A stretch of DNA of 64,000 nucleotides from Streptomyces flavotricini (lineage in GTDB: Bacteria; Actinomycetota; Actinomycetes; Streptomycetales; Streptomycetaceae): positions 2,717,519-2,781,518 of the forward strand of contig NZ_JAINUL010000001.1 in assembly GCF_020639365.1 (NCBI RefSeq), read 5' to 3'. The notes below the pieces were generated by a model, which searched no databases, was not told the DNA's origin, and saw nothing but the letters and a program-made list of their open reading frames with translations. Below, piece by piece: positions 8,943 to 17,794 of this stretch (positions are counted from its first letter, which is position 1; every line of letters starts with the position of its first letter). The position numbers and the translations under genes are program-made.

Positions 8943-8975
8943 CGAAGGCCCCGGCTCGGGGAGCCGGGGCCTTCG
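8943..8975 (-). terminator. Hairpin terminator after the M23 peptidase gene
   Basis: CGAAGGCCCCGGCTC (8943-8957) and GAGCCGGGGCCTTCG (8961-8975) form a perfect 15-base-pair stem with a GGG loop, 15 bases past the stop codon of the peptidase gene on the minus strand. Confidence 0.85.
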
Positions 8976-8990
8976 GTTCGGTGCTGCGGG

Positions 8991-9785
8991 TCAGACGTTG
9001 ACGCCGTGCTGGCGCAGGTACGCCACCGGGTCGATGTCCGAGCCGTACTGGGCGCCGGTACGGGCCTCGAAGTGCAGGTGCGGGCCGCTGGAGTTGCCGG
9101 TGGAGCCCGACAGGCCGATCTGCTGGCCGGCGGTGACCTGGTCGCCGACGGAGACGCTCAGCGAGGACATGTGGCCGTACTGCGTGTACGTGCCGTCGGC
9201 GTGCTTGATGACGACGTTGTTGCCGTACGCGCCGCCCCAGCCGGCCTCGACCACGGTGCCGAGGCCGACCGCGTGCACCGTGGTGCCGGAGGCCGCGTGG
9301 AAGTCGATGCCCGTGTGGCTGCCGGAGGACCACATGCCGCCGCCCGCGTGCCACTGGGTGCTGATGTAGGACTCGTCGACGGGGGCGACGAAGGTGTTGA
9401 GGCGCTTGCGCTCCTCCTCGCGGGCGGCGCGCTCGGCGGCCTCGCGCTCGGCCTTGGCCTTCTCCTCGGCCTTCTGCCGGGCCTCGGCGGCGCGCGCCTT
9501 CGCGTCGGCCTCCGCCTTCGCCTTGAGGGCCGCGGCCTCGGCCGCGTGCTCCTGGGCATCGGCCTGGGCCTCGATCTGCCCGGGGAGGTCCTCGGCCGTC
9601 ACGACGGCGTTCAGGCCGGTGTCCTCCATGGAGGGGGCCTTGTCCGACGCGGCGAACGCCGGGCCTGCGAGGGAGCCGACGACACCGGTGGTGGCGAGGG
9701 CGGCTATGCCGGCGTAACCGGCGGTCTTGCGGCTCAGACGACTGGAACCACGGTGCTTACCGGCGGCACGACTGCCAAACGCCAT
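8991..9785 (-). CDS. Secreted M23-family peptidoglycan endopeptidase
   Basis: The 264-residue protein has a signal peptide with basic start and hydrophobic core (about residues 18-46, ending GPAFAA). A charged Ala/Glu/Lys-rich coiled coil follows (about 75-130), then a C-terminal LytM/M23 domain. All zinc and catalytic ligands are present: HTGID (His and Asp), and the HLHFE motif near the C-terminus. It should cut stem-peptide cross-links in the cell wall; the coiled coil may tether or regulate it, as in other wall hydrolases. A ydaO-type riboswitch precedes the gene, so synthesis is expected to respond to c-di-AMP. The start ATG 9785 has AGGAAAGGA upstream. Confidence 0.93.
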   Translation of the reverse strand: MAFGSRAAGKHRGSSRLSRKTAGYAGIAALATTGVVGSLAGPAFAASDKAPSMEDTGLNAVVTAEDLPGQIEAQADAQEHAAEAAALKAKAEADAKARAAEARQKAEEKAKAEREAAERAAREEERKRLNTFVAPVDESYISTQWHAGGGMWSSGSHTGIDFHAASGTTVHAVGLGTVVEAGWGGAYGNNVVIKHADGTYTQYGHMSSLSVSVGDQVTAGQQIGLSGSTGNSSGPHLHFEARTGAQYGSDIDPVAYLRQHGVNV

Positions 9786-9813
9786 GAAGGGGCTGATCCT
9801 TTCCTTCCCTCTC

Positions 9814-9955
9814 GCCTACCGGGTTAGCTGACGGGTTCGGAGCAGGAAGGTCTCCTACGGGCCCCCTCTGACGAGGCGGTCCGATTCACCCCAGGGACGC
9901 ATGTGGGTCCCCGGCTCCCCAGGCTCGCGCCTGACGGGGACTCGGCGATCGCTGC
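9814..9955 (-). ncRNA. c-di-AMP riboswitch (ydaO/yuaA class)
   Basis: On the minus strand the leader of the M23 gene holds the conserved ydaO blocks in order. They are ATCGCCGAGTCCCC near 9938-9951, a GGGGAGCCGGGGACCCA region, CTGGGGTGAATCGG (9881-9894), and the 3' signature CCGAACCCGTCAGCTAACC ending in GGTAGGCG (about 9814-9841). The class binds c-di-AMP and normally turns downstream expression off when the ligand is high. In Streptomyces this class is known to precede wall hydrolase genes. The coding sequence starts about 29 bases after the aptamer. Confidence 0.92.
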
Positions 9956-10001
9956 CCGGTGCCGCGGATGCGGCGGGTACAACTGACGGACAGCACGGCC
10001 G

Positions 10002-10031
10002 ACGCTAGGCGGATCATCAGTCAATCGCCAA
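10002..10031 (-). promoter_or_regulatory. Candidate promoter of the riboswitch-M23 transcript
   Basis: Read on the minus strand, TTGGCG (10026-10031) and TAGCGT (10002-10007) are separated by 18 bases and resemble a HrdB-type -35/-10 pair. The start of transcription would lie near 9995, giving a leader of about 210 bases that contains the whole aptamer. Sequence match only. Confidence 0.4.
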
Positions 10032-10094
10032 ACACACACGCGTTTTTGTTGCATACGCCACACCCCATACGAGCAACCTCTCGACGAAACAGAC

Positions 10095-10133
10095 AAAAGG
10101 GGCCCCGACGGACAAGCCGCCGGAGCCCCTTGA
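10095..10133 (-). terminator. Intrinsic terminator of the M16 peptidase operon
   Basis: On the minus strand AAGGGGC, followed by a CCGGCGG/CCGTCGG inner stem with one G-T pair, closes on GCCCCTT. It is followed at once by TTTGTCTG, a real T-tract. It starts 9 bases after the M16 stop codon. Confidence 0.8.
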
Positions 10134-10141
10134 AAGGTCCG

Positions 10142-11533
10142 TCAGTTGGTGACGACGGTGACCTCACCGATCCCGAGCGCCCGCACCGGCTCCTCGATCT
10201 GCGCGGCGTCGCCCACCAGGACCGTGACCAGGCGGTCCACCGGGAAGGCGGCCAGGACGGCCGAAGTCGCCTCCACCGTTCCCGTCTGGGCCAGCTGCGC
10301 GTACAACTGCGCCTGGTAGTCGTCCGGGAGCTCCTGCTCGACCTGGTCGGCGAGCGTGCCGGCGACGGCCGCGGCCGTCTCGAACTTGAGCGGGGCCACA
10401 CCCACCAAGTTCTGCACCGCCACGTCCCGTTCGGCGTCGGTCAGGCCGCCCTCCGCGAGGGTGCGCAGCACCTTCCAGAGGTCCTCCAGCGCCGGGCCGG
10501 TGTTGGGGGTGTCCACCGAGCCGCTGATGGCGAGCATCGAGGCGCCCTTGCCGTCGGCCGTGGAGCGCAGCACCTGGCCGAAGGCGCGCACGCCGTAGGT
10601 GTAGCCCTTCTCCTCGCGCAGCACCTTGTCCAGGCGCGAGGTGAGGGTGCCGCCCAGGCAGTACGTGCCGAGCACCTGCGCCGCCCAGACCCGTTCGTGC
10701 CGGTCCGGCCCGATCCGGCCGATCAGCAGCTGCGTCTGGACCGCGCCGGGCCGGTCCACGATGACCACGCGGCCGGTGTCGTCCGCGGTGACCGGCGGGA
10801 CCGGGAGCGGCTCGGCGAAATTGCCGGTCCAGGCGCCCAGGGTGTCCCCCAGGACGGCGTCCAGGTCGATGCCGGTCAGGTCGCCGACGACCACCGCAGT
10901 GGCGGTGGCGGGCCGCACGTGGGCCTCGTAGAAGGCGCGTACGGCCGTGGAGTCGATCCGGGCGACCGTCTCCTCGGTGCCCTGGCGCGGCCGGGACATC
11001 CGCAGGGTCGGCGGGAACAGCTGCCGGGAGAGCTCCTTGGCGGCCCGGCGCTGCGGGTTGGCCAGCTCGTGCGGGATCTCGTCGAGCCGGTTGCGCACCA
11101 GCCGGTCGACCTCGCTGTCGGCGAAGGCGGGCGCGCGCAGTGCCTCGGCCACCAGGCCGAGCGCCTTGTGCAGGCGGGAGGCCGGGACCTCCAGCGAGAC
11201 CCGCAGGCCCGGGTGGTCGGCGTGCGCGTCGAGCGTGGCGCCGCAGCGCTCCAGTTCGGCCGCGAACTCCTCGGCGGAGTGCTTGTCGGTCCCCTCGGAC
11301 AGCGCGCGGGCCATGATGGTCGCCACGCCGTCCAGGCCCTGGGGCTCGGCGTCCAGCGGAGCGGCGAGGTTCACCTCGACGGCGACGACCTGCTGCCCGG
11401 GCCGGTGGCAGCGCAGCACGGTCAGGCCGTTGGGCAGCGAGCCGCGCTCGGGGGCCGGGAAGGCCCACGGCCGGGCCTCGCCGGCCTGGGGCTGCGGGTG
11501 GAAGGTCATCGTGACGGCTGCGGTGTCGCTCAC
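10142..11533 (-). CDS. M16-family peptidase-like protein, zinc site lost (partner subunit)
   Basis: A 463-residue M16B (insulinase/mitochondrial-processing-peptidase-like) protein. Where active members have HxxEH this one reads GVATIMARALSEGT, so both histidines and the Glu are absent and it cannot bind catalytic zinc. Inactive members of this type pair with an active subunit and donate substrate-binding residues. The gene begins at GTG 11533, overlapping the stop of the active partner by GTGA, a sign of translational coupling; ATG 11509 is the alternative start. A terminator follows directly. Substrate is unknown; family members process or degrade peptides. Confidence 0.88.
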   Translation of the reverse strand: MSDTAAVTMTFHPQPQAGEARPWAFPAPERGSLPNGLTVLRCHRPGQQVVAVEVNLAAPLDAEPQGLDGVATIMARALSEGTDKHSAEEFAAELERCGATLDAHADHPGLRVSLEVPASRLHKALGLVAEALRAPAFADSEVDRLVRNRLDEIPHELANPQRRAAKELSRQLFPPTLRMSRPRQGTEETVARIDSTAVRAFYEAHVRPATATAVVVGDLTGIDLDAVLGDTLGAWTGNFAEPLPVPPVTADDTGRVVIVDRPGAVQTQLLIGRIGPDRHERVWAAQVLGTYCLGGTLTSRLDKVLREEKGYTYGVRAFGQVLRSTADGKGASMLAISGSVDTPNTGPALEDLWKVLRTLAEGGLTDAERDVAVQNLVGVAPLKFETAAAVAGTLADQVEQELPDDYQAQLYAQLAQTGTVEATSAVLAAFPVDRLVTVLVGDAAQIEEPVRALGIGEVTVVTN

Positions 11534-12894
11534 TGCTCCGCCCCTTCGTTCTCGTCGTTCACGTCGGCCTCGTCCGCTTCCCCGGCTTCCGCCGGGAGCG
11601 GCTCGTACACCAGCACCGCGCGGTTGTCGGGGCGCAGTCGGGCCGCGGCCACGGCCTGCACCTCCTCGGCGGTGATGTCGAGGACGCGCCCGACCGCGGT
11701 GAGCGCCAGCTGCGGGTCGCCGAACAGCACCGCGAAGCGGCACAGTTCGTCGGCGCGCCCGGCCACCGTGCTCAGCCGGTCCAGCCACTCGCGCTCCAGC
11801 TGCGCCTGGGCGCGCTCCATCTCCTCGGCCGTCGGGCCCTCGGCGGCGAACCGCGCGAGCTCCTCGTCGACGGCCGCCTCGATGGCGGGCACCTCGACCC
11901 CGCTGGAGGTCTTCACGTCCAGCCAGCCCAGCGAGGGCGCGCCGGCGAGCCGGAGCATGCCGAAGCCGGCCGCGACGGCGCTCTGGTCGCGGCGTACCAG
12001 GCGGTTGTGGAGCCGCGAGGACTCACCGCCGCCCAGGACGGTCAGCGCCACGTCGGCGGCGTCGCACTCGCGGGTGCCGTCGTGCGGGAGCCGGTAGGCG
12101 GCCATCAGCGCGCGGGCCGGGACCTCTTCGACGATCTCCTCGCGGAGCTCGCGGCCCATGATCTCGGGCAGCGTGCCGTCGCGCGGCGGCTGCTTGCCGT
12201 CGTGCCCGGGGATGGAGCCGAAGTACTTCTCGACCCAGGCGAGCGTCTGAACGGGGTCGATGGCCCCGACGACCGACAGCACCGCGTTGTTGGGCGCGTA
12301 GTACGTGCGGAAGAAGGCGCGGGCGTCCTCCAGGGAGGCCGCGTCCAGGTCGGCCATGGAGCCGATCGGGGTGTGGTGGTACGGGTGGCCCTCGGGGTAG
12401 GCGAGGGCGGTCAGCTTCTCGAAGGCCGTGCCGTACGGGACGTTGTCGTACCGCTGGCGGCGCTCGTTCTTGACCACGTCGCGCTGGTTCTCCATGGACT
12501 CGTCGTCCAGGGCGGTCAGCAGCGAGCCCATGCGGTCGGCTTCCAGCCAGAGCGCGAGCTCCAGCTGGTGGGCCGGCATGGTCTCGAAGTAGTTGGTGCG
12601 CTCGAAGCTGGTGGTGCCGTTGAGCGAGCCGCCGGCCCCCTGGACCAGCTCGAAGTGGCCGTTGCCGGGTACGCTCGCCGAGCCCTGGAACATCAGGTGC
12701 TCGAAGAGGTGAGCCAGGCCGGTCCGTCCCTTGACTTCGTGGCGCGAGCCGACGTCGTACCAGAGGCAGACCGCGGCGACCGGGGTCAGGTGATCCTCGG
12801 AGAGCACCACGCGCAGGCCGTTGGCCAGCCGGTGCTCGGTCGCTGTCAGGCCGCCGGAGCCGGCCTGGGCTGTGGCCGTGTGACCCATGGGCAT
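11530..12894 (-). CDS. Zinc-dependent M16-family peptidase, active subunit
   Basis: A 454-residue M16B metallopeptidase. The inverted zinc motif is intact as HLFEH within GLAHLFEHLMFQGS (about residues 60-64). The distal metal Glu is expected in the ENQRDVVKNERRQ segment about 75 residues later. There is no signal peptide, so it acts in the cytoplasm. It is first in a two-gene operon with the catalytically dead paralogue, the heterodimer arrangement common to bacterial M16B pairs. ATG 12894 is chosen with GAAGGGA 5 bases upstream; ATG 12888 is nearly as good. The gene is divergent from parC across 246 bases. Confidence 0.92.
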   Translation of the reverse strand: MPMGHTATAQAGSGGLTATEHRLANGLRVVLSEDHLTPVAAVCLWYDVGSRHEVKGRTGLAHLFEHLMFQGSASVPGNGHFELVQGAGGSLNGTTSFERTNYFETMPAHQLELALWLEADRMGSLLTALDDESMENQRDVVKNERRQRYDNVPYGTAFEKLTALAYPEGHPYHHTPIGSMADLDAASLEDARAFFRTYYAPNNAVLSVVGAIDPVQTLAWVEKYFGSIPGHDGKQPPRDGTLPEIMGRELREEIVEEVPARALMAAYRLPHDGTRECDAADVALTVLGGGESSRLHNRLVRRDQSAVAAGFGMLRLAGAPSLGWLDVKTSSGVEVPAIEAAVDEELARFAAEGPTAEEMERAQAQLEREWLDRLSTVAGRADELCRFAVLFGDPQLALTAVGRVLDITAEEVQAVAAARLRPDNRAVLVYEPLPAEAGEADEADVNDENEGAEQ

Positions 12895-13140
12895 GTGGTC
12901 CCTTCGATCGCGATGCAGAGTTTTCCGTCAGACCTGCCACTGTATGCAAGCGCGTCGGGCACCGGAGAAGTTCCCGACTCACACTCGCCCACCCCTCCGT
13001 CCGGGGGGGGGACCCCAGGGTCGGAGTCGGCGTTGTCGGTGCCTCGGGCCACAATGGTCCGCGACACCCCCGTCAACGCCGATCAGACCACCCGCCAGAC
13101 CCCAGCACACTCTCTTTCTTGGTTAAGGAGCCGCGCAGCG

Positions 13141-15597
13141 ATGGCCCGCCGCAGCACGAAGACCCCGCCGCCGGAGGATTTCGAGGAGAAGATCCTCGAC
13201 ATCGACGTCGTCGACGAAATGCAGGGCTCCTTCCTCGAGTACGCGTACTCGGTGATCTACTCCCGCGCCCTGCCCGACGCCCGGGACGGCATGAAGCCGG
13301 TGCACCGGCGCATCGTCTACCAGATGAACGAGATGGGCCTGCGCCCCGACCGGGGCTACGTGAAGTGCGCCCGCGTCGTCGGCGAGGTCATGGGCAAGCT
13401 GCACCCGCACGGTGACGCGTCGATCTACGACGCCCTCGTGCGCATGGCCCAGCCCTTCTCGATGCGGCTGCCGCTGGTCGACGGCCACGGCAACTTCGGC
13501 TCGCTCGGCAACGACGACCCGCCGGCCGCGATGCGTTACACCGAGTGCAAGATGGCGGACGCCACGTCACTGATGACGGAGTCGATCGACGAGGACACCG
13601 TCGACTTCACCGCCAACTACGACGGCCAGGAGCAGGAGCCGGTCGCGCTGCCCGCGGCGTACCCCAACCTGCTCGTCAACGGCGCCTCCGGGATCGCGGT
13701 CGGCATGGCCACCAACATGCCCCCGCACAACCTGGGCGAGGTCATCGCGGCCGCCCGCCACCTGATCCGCTACCCGCAGGCGGACCTGGAGGCGCTCATG
13801 CGCTTCGTGCCGGGTCCGGACCTGCCCACGGGCGGCCGGATCGTGGGCCTCGCGGGGATCAAGGACGCCTACGAGAACGGCCGCGGCACGTTCAAGATCC
13901 GCGCGACGGTCGCCGTGGAGAACGTGACGGCCCGCCGCAAGGGCCTGGTCGTCACGGAACTGCCCTTCACGGTCGGTCCCGAGAAGGTCATCGCGAAGAT
14001 CAAGGACCTGGTCGGCTCCAAGAAGCTCCAGGGCATCGCGGACGTCAAGGACCTCACCGACCGCTCGCACGGCCTGCGCCTGGTCATCGAGATCAAGAAC
14101 GGCTTCCACCCGGAGGCCGTCCTGGAGCAGCTGTACAAGCTGACGCCGATGGAGGAGTCCTTCGGCATCAACAACGTCGCCCTGGTGGACGGCCAGCCGC
14201 TGACGCTGGGCCTCAAGGAGCTGCTGGAGGTCTACCTCGACCACCGCTTCGAGGTCGTGCGCCGGCGCAGCGAGTTCCGCCGCACCAAGCGCCGGGACCG
14301 GCTGCACCTGGTCGAGGGCCTGCTGGTGGCCCTGGTCGACATCGACGAGGTCATCAGGATCATCCGGGACAGCGACAACTCGGCGCAGGCGATGGAGCGG
14401 CTGATCGAGCGCTTCTCGCTGAGCGAGATCCAGACCCGGTACATCCTGGACACCCCGCTGCGCCGCCTCACCCGCTTCGACCGGATCGAGCTGGAGTCCG
14501 AGCGCGACCGGCTGACGGGCGAGATCGACGAGCTGACCGGGATCCTGGAGTCCGACACCGAGCTGCGCAAGCTGGTCTCCACGGAACTGGCCGCGGTCGC
14601 GAAGAAGTTCGGCACCGAGCGCCGTACGGTCCTGCTCGAATCGGCGGGGACGACGGTCGCCGCGGTCCCGCTGGAGGTCGCGGACGACCCGTGCCGGGTC
14701 CTGCTGTCCTCGACGGGCCTGCTGGCGCGCACCGCCAACGGCCAGCCGCTGCCGCAGGAGGAGGGCGGCTCCCGCGCGAAGCACGACCTGATCGTCTCGC
14801 AGGTGGCGGCGACGGCCCGGGCCGACGTCGGAGTCGTGACCTCGTACGGGCGGCTGCTGCGGCTCGCGGTGATCGACCTCCCGCAGCTGCCGGACACCCA
14901 CGCCGCGCCGAACCTGGCGGGAGGCGCCCCGGTCTCGGAGTTCCTCTCCGGCCTGGAGGCGGACGAGAAGGTGGTCTGCCTGACCTCGCTGGACGAGTCC
15001 TCGCAGGGCCTGGCCCTGGGCACCGAGCAGGGCGTGGTCAAGCGGGTCGTGCCGGACTACCCCGCGAACAAGGACGAGCTGGAGGTCATCACCCTCAAGG
15101 AGGGCGACCGGATCGTCGGCGCGGTCGAACTGCGCACGGGCGAGGAGGACCTGGTCTTCCTCACCGACGACGCCCAGCTGCTGCGCTACCCGGCGGGCCA
15201 GGTGCGCCCGCAGGGCCGCCCCGCGGGCGGCATGGCGGGCATCAAGCTCGCCGAGAACGCCAAGGTGATCCACTTCTCGGCGGTGGACCCGGCCCGCGAG
15301 GCCGTGGTGTTCACGGTGGCGGGCTCGCACGGGACGCTGGACGACTCGATGCTGTCCGGAAAGCTCACCCCGTTCGACCAGTACCCGCGCAAGGGCCGGG
15401 CCACCGGCGGCGTGCGCTGCCAGCGGTTCCTTAAGGGTGAGGACCTGCTGGTGCTGGCCTGGGCCGGCAACGCTCCGGTCCGCGCGGCCGCGGCGAACGG
15501 CAGCCCGGCCGAACTGCCGGCCGTGGACCCGCGCCGCGACGGATCGGGGGCCGCGCTGCCCGCGGTCGTCGCCGCCCTGGCGGGGGGCGCGCTGTAG
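13141..15597 (+). CDS. parC: DNA topoisomerase IV subunit A
   Basis: The 818-residue protein is a type IIA topoisomerase A subunit that cuts and rejoins DNA to decatenate chromosomes, working with the ParE subunit encoded further along (31629-33749). The winged-helix region shows [10 protein letters not shown], and the catalytic tyrosine is Tyr133 in [10 protein letters not shown]. The C-terminal beta-pinwheel (about residues 500-800) lacks the GyrA box QRRGGKG, which argues for ParC rather than GyrA. ATG 13141 follows AAGGAG at 11 bases. A hairpin terminator lies just after the stop codon. Confidence 0.93.
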   Translation: MARRSTKTPPPEDFEEKILDIDVVDEMQGSFLEYAYSVIYSRALPDARDGMKPVHRRIVYQMNEMGLRPDRGYVKCARVVGEVMGKLHPHGDASIYDALVRMAQPFSMRLPLVDGHGNFGSLGNDDPPAAMRYTECKMADATSLMTESIDEDTVDFTANYDGQEQEPVALPAAYPNLLVNGASGIAVGMATNMPPHNLGEVIAAARHLIRYPQADLEALMRFVPGPDLPTGGRIVGLAGIKDAYENGRGTFKIRATVAVENVTARRKGLVVTELPFTVGPEKVIAKIKDLVGSKKLQGIADVKDLTDRSHGLRLVIEIKNGFHPEAVLEQLYKLTPMEESFGINNVALVDGQPLTLGLKELLEVYLDHRFEVVRRRSEFRRTKRRDRLHLVEGLLVALVDIDEVIRIIRDSDNSAQAMERLIERFSLSEIQTRYILDTPLRRLTRFDRIELESERDRLTGEIDELTGILESDTELRKLVSTELAAVAKKFGTERRTVLLESAGTTVAAVPLEVADDPCRVLLSSTGLLARTANGQPLPQEEGGSRAKHDLIVSQVAATARADVGVVTSYGRLLRLAVIDLPQLPDTHAAPNLAGGAPVSEFLSGLEADEKVVCLTSLDESSQGLALGTEQGVVKRVVPDYPANKDELEVITLKEGDRIVGAVELRTGEEDLVFLTDDAQLLRYPAGQVRPQGRPAGGMAGIKLAENAKVIHFSAVDPAREAVVFTVAGSHGTLDDSMLSGKLTPFDQYPRKGRATGGVRCQRFLKGEDLLVLAWAGNAPVRAAAANGSPAELPAVDPRRDGSGAALPAVVAALAGGAL

Positions 15598-15611
15598 GAC
15601 GTACTGCGGCG

Positions 15612-15647
15612 TTCGGGTGGTGCGACCGGGGGGACGTACCACCCGAA
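15612..15647 (+). terminator. Hairpin terminator after parC
   Basis: TTCGGGTGGT (15612-15621) pairs with ACCACCCGAA (15638-15647), a perfect 10-base-pair stem with a 16-base loop, 15 bases after the parC stop and before the next gene on the same strand. Confidence 0.7.
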
Positions 15648-15697
15648 TGCCGACTAGTGTTTTCCCTCAGGGCGTTGGTGGGGGGAGTACACAGCTG

Positions 15698-17794
15698 ATG
15701 AGTCGTCGGTCGGGCGGATTGATCGGGGACTGGGCCGAGGCCCAGCGCCGGCAGCAGCAGACACAGGTGATCCAGCAGCGGGAGGCGGAGCGCCGGCTGC
15801 TGGCGTACGAACGGGACCGGCAGCGGACCCACGAGCGGGACGCGAACCGCAGCCACCGGCAGTTCCGTGAGGCCGAGGCCTTGCGGCGGACCGCGCAGAT
15901 CGACGCCGAGGTCGACGCCCTCAAGGGGCTGCTGGTCGCGGGCTGCCGGGCGCCGGCGTTCCGGATAGCCGCCCTGGCCCGGCCCGAGCAGCTGGAGCCC
16001 TTCAACCCCGGGGCCCTGGCGCATCCGGTGCCGATGCCGCGGATCGACCAGTTCCAGCAGCAGAGCAGCGGCTGGACGCTCGGCTCGAACCACCGGGCGC
16101 AGGCGGAGCGGGAGGCCCACGCCCGGTACACCGAGGCCTGGCAGGCCGCGAGCGCCGCGGAGGCGCAGCGGCAGCAGCAACTGGCCGCGTACCGGCAGCA
16201 GTACGACCGGTGGGCCGCCGAGCAGCTCGCCGGGGTACGGGCCCACAACAGCGGGCTCACCGAGCTGGCCGCCGCCCTGCGCACGGGTGACGCGGAGGCG
16301 GCGGTGGAGTACTTCTCGGCCGCCCTGTACGCCTCGACGGCCTGGCCGGAGGCGCTGCCGAGGCAGGTGGCGGCCGCGTACGACCCCTCGGCGCGCCAGC
16401 TGGTGCTGGACTGGGAGCTCCCCGGGTACGCGGTGGTGCCGGAGGCCAGTGCGGTGCAGTACCTGCCGAGTACGGACCAGGACAGGGTGAAGCCCCGCCG
16501 GGTGACGGAGCGTCGGGCCCTGTACCGGGACCTGCTGGCGCAGTGCATGCTGCTGGTGGTGCGCGAGCTGTTCGCGGCGGACGAGTTCGGTGTACTGGAC
16601 TCGGTCGTGGTCAACGGGTTCGTGGACTGCCACGATCCGGCGACCGGGCAGGAGGCGCGGTTCGTCCTCTCCACGGTGCCGGCGGCGCGGTCCGCCTTCG
16701 AGGGGCTGCGCCTGGAGCAGGTCAGCGCCGTGGACTGTCTGGTGTCGGGGTTGGGCGGCCAGTTGTCGGGGCGGCCCGATCAGCTGACGGCGGTGCGCCC
16801 GGGGCGGCGGCCGGACGAGGTCGGCGGAGGGGTCGTCAGCCACGGAGGGCAGGCGGGAGACGCGGACGAGGACGAGCCGGACCTCTTCTTCATGGATCCG
16901 ATCGCCTTCGAGAACCTGGTCGCCGAGTTGTTCCGGGCGATGGGCATGGAGGCGGTGACCACGCAGCGGTCGGGGGACGGCGGGGTGGACGTGGAGGCGC
17001 TGGACCCGGCGCCGATCCGGGGCGGGCGGATCGTCGTGCAGGTCAAGCGCTACCGGAACACGGTGCCGCCGACGGCCGTGCGTGATCTGTACGGCACGGT
17101 CCAGGACAAAGGGGCGAACAAGGGGGTCCTTGTCACCACCGCGTCCTTCGGTCCGGGGTCGTACGCCTTCGCCAACGGCAAGCCGCTGGAGCTGGTTCCC
17201 GGGACGGACCTCGTCGAGCTCCTGCACCAGTACGGGCTGCGCGGTCGGCTCGGCGGCGGGCCGGCGCAGCGCGCGCCCGAGCCCGATCCCGGGCCCGCCG
17301 CCCCCTCGGCGGACCACAACGTGCTGGGCATGTCCTGGACGGGGGCCGTGGCGCTGGATGTGTGCGCCCTCGTCTGCACGGGCAACCGGGTGCTGAGCGA
17401 GGAGCACTTCGTGTTCTTCAACAACCCCCGGACCCCGGACGGTTCCGTCCGGGCCCGCGCGCACGCGGCGCCCGACAAGGCGGCGCTGGAGGTCTCCTTC
17501 GACGCCCTGCCCGGGCCCGCCGACCGGCTGGTCCTCGTGGCCGCGATCGACCCGGAGGTCGATCCGAACGCCGACCTCGCCGGGTTCACGGACGCCCACA
17601 TCCGCCTGCTGTCCGCCGGCGGCGAGGAGCTCGGCCGGCTGGACGTCTCCGACGGGCGGGCCGGGGAGACCGCTCTGGTCCTCGGCTCGTTCCGGCGCCG
17701 CTCCAACGGCGACTGGGACTTCGTGATCGGCGGAAAGGGCTACCGCGGCGGTCTGGAGGACCTGCTGGGCGAGTACGGCGTCGAGGTCGCCTGA
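15698..17794 (+). CDS. Mrr-type nuclease domain fused to a TerD domain
   Basis: A 698-residue three-part protein. Residues about 10-190 are rich in Gln, Arg, Glu and Ala and look like a long coiled coil (EAQRRQQQTQVIQQREAER). Residues about 397-510 form an Mrr_cat restriction-endonuclease-like domain: FENLVAELFRAMG, then GDGGVDVEA with the catalytic Asp near 429, and VVQVKRY with the Q-x-K end of the active site near 447-449. Residues about 540-698 match a TerD domain (SWTGAVALDVCALV ... SFRRRSNGDWDFVIGGKGY). TerD proteins bind calcium and belong to the tellurite/stress and phage-response Ter network. GTG/ATG choice: ATG 15698 with GGGGGAG upstream. It converges with the CobW gene with no gap. 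Confidence 0.85.
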   Translation: MSRRSGGLIGDWAEAQRRQQQTQVIQQREAERRLLAYERDRQRTHERDANRSHRQFREAEALRRTAQIDAEVDALKGLLVAGCRAPAFRIAALARPEQLEPFNPGALAHPVPMPRIDQFQQQSSGWTLGSNHRAQAEREAHARYTEAWQAASAAEAQRQQQLAAYRQQYDRWAAEQLAGVRAHNSGLTELAAALRTGDAEAAVEYFSAALYASTAWPEALPRQVAAAYDPSARQLVLDWELPGYAVVPEASAVQYLPSTDQDRVKPRRVTERRALYRDLLAQCMLLVVRELFAADEFGVLDSVVVNGFVDCHDPATGQEARFVLSTVPAARSAFEGLRLEQVSAVDCLVSGLGGQLSGRPDQLTAVRPGRRPDEVGGGVVSHGGQAGDADEDEPDLFFMDPIAFENLVAELFRAMGMEAVTTQRSGDGGVDVEALDPAPIRGGRIVVQVKRYRNTVPPTAVRDLYGTVQDKGANKGVLVTTASFGPGSYAFANGKPLELVPGTDLVELLHQYGLRGRLGGGPAQRAPEPDPGPAAPSADHNVLGMSWTGAVALDVCALVCTGNRVLSEEHFVFFNNPRTPDGSVRARAHAAPDKAALEVSFDALPGPADRLVLVAAIDPEVDPNADLAGFTDAHIRLLSAGGEELGRLDVSDGRAGETALVLGSFRRRSNGDWDFVIGGKGYRGGLEDLLGEYGVEVA

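Noticed and set aside
12990..13015. A run of nine G before parC as a possible regulatory quadruplex
   Set aside because: It is a single homopolymer without the spaced G-tracts needed, and could be a sequencing-length artefact.
13141..15597. DNA gyrase subunit A instead of topoisomerase IV subunit A
   Set aside because: The GyrA box is absent from the C-terminal domain, and the companion B subunit and gene context are those of ParC/ParE in Streptomyces.
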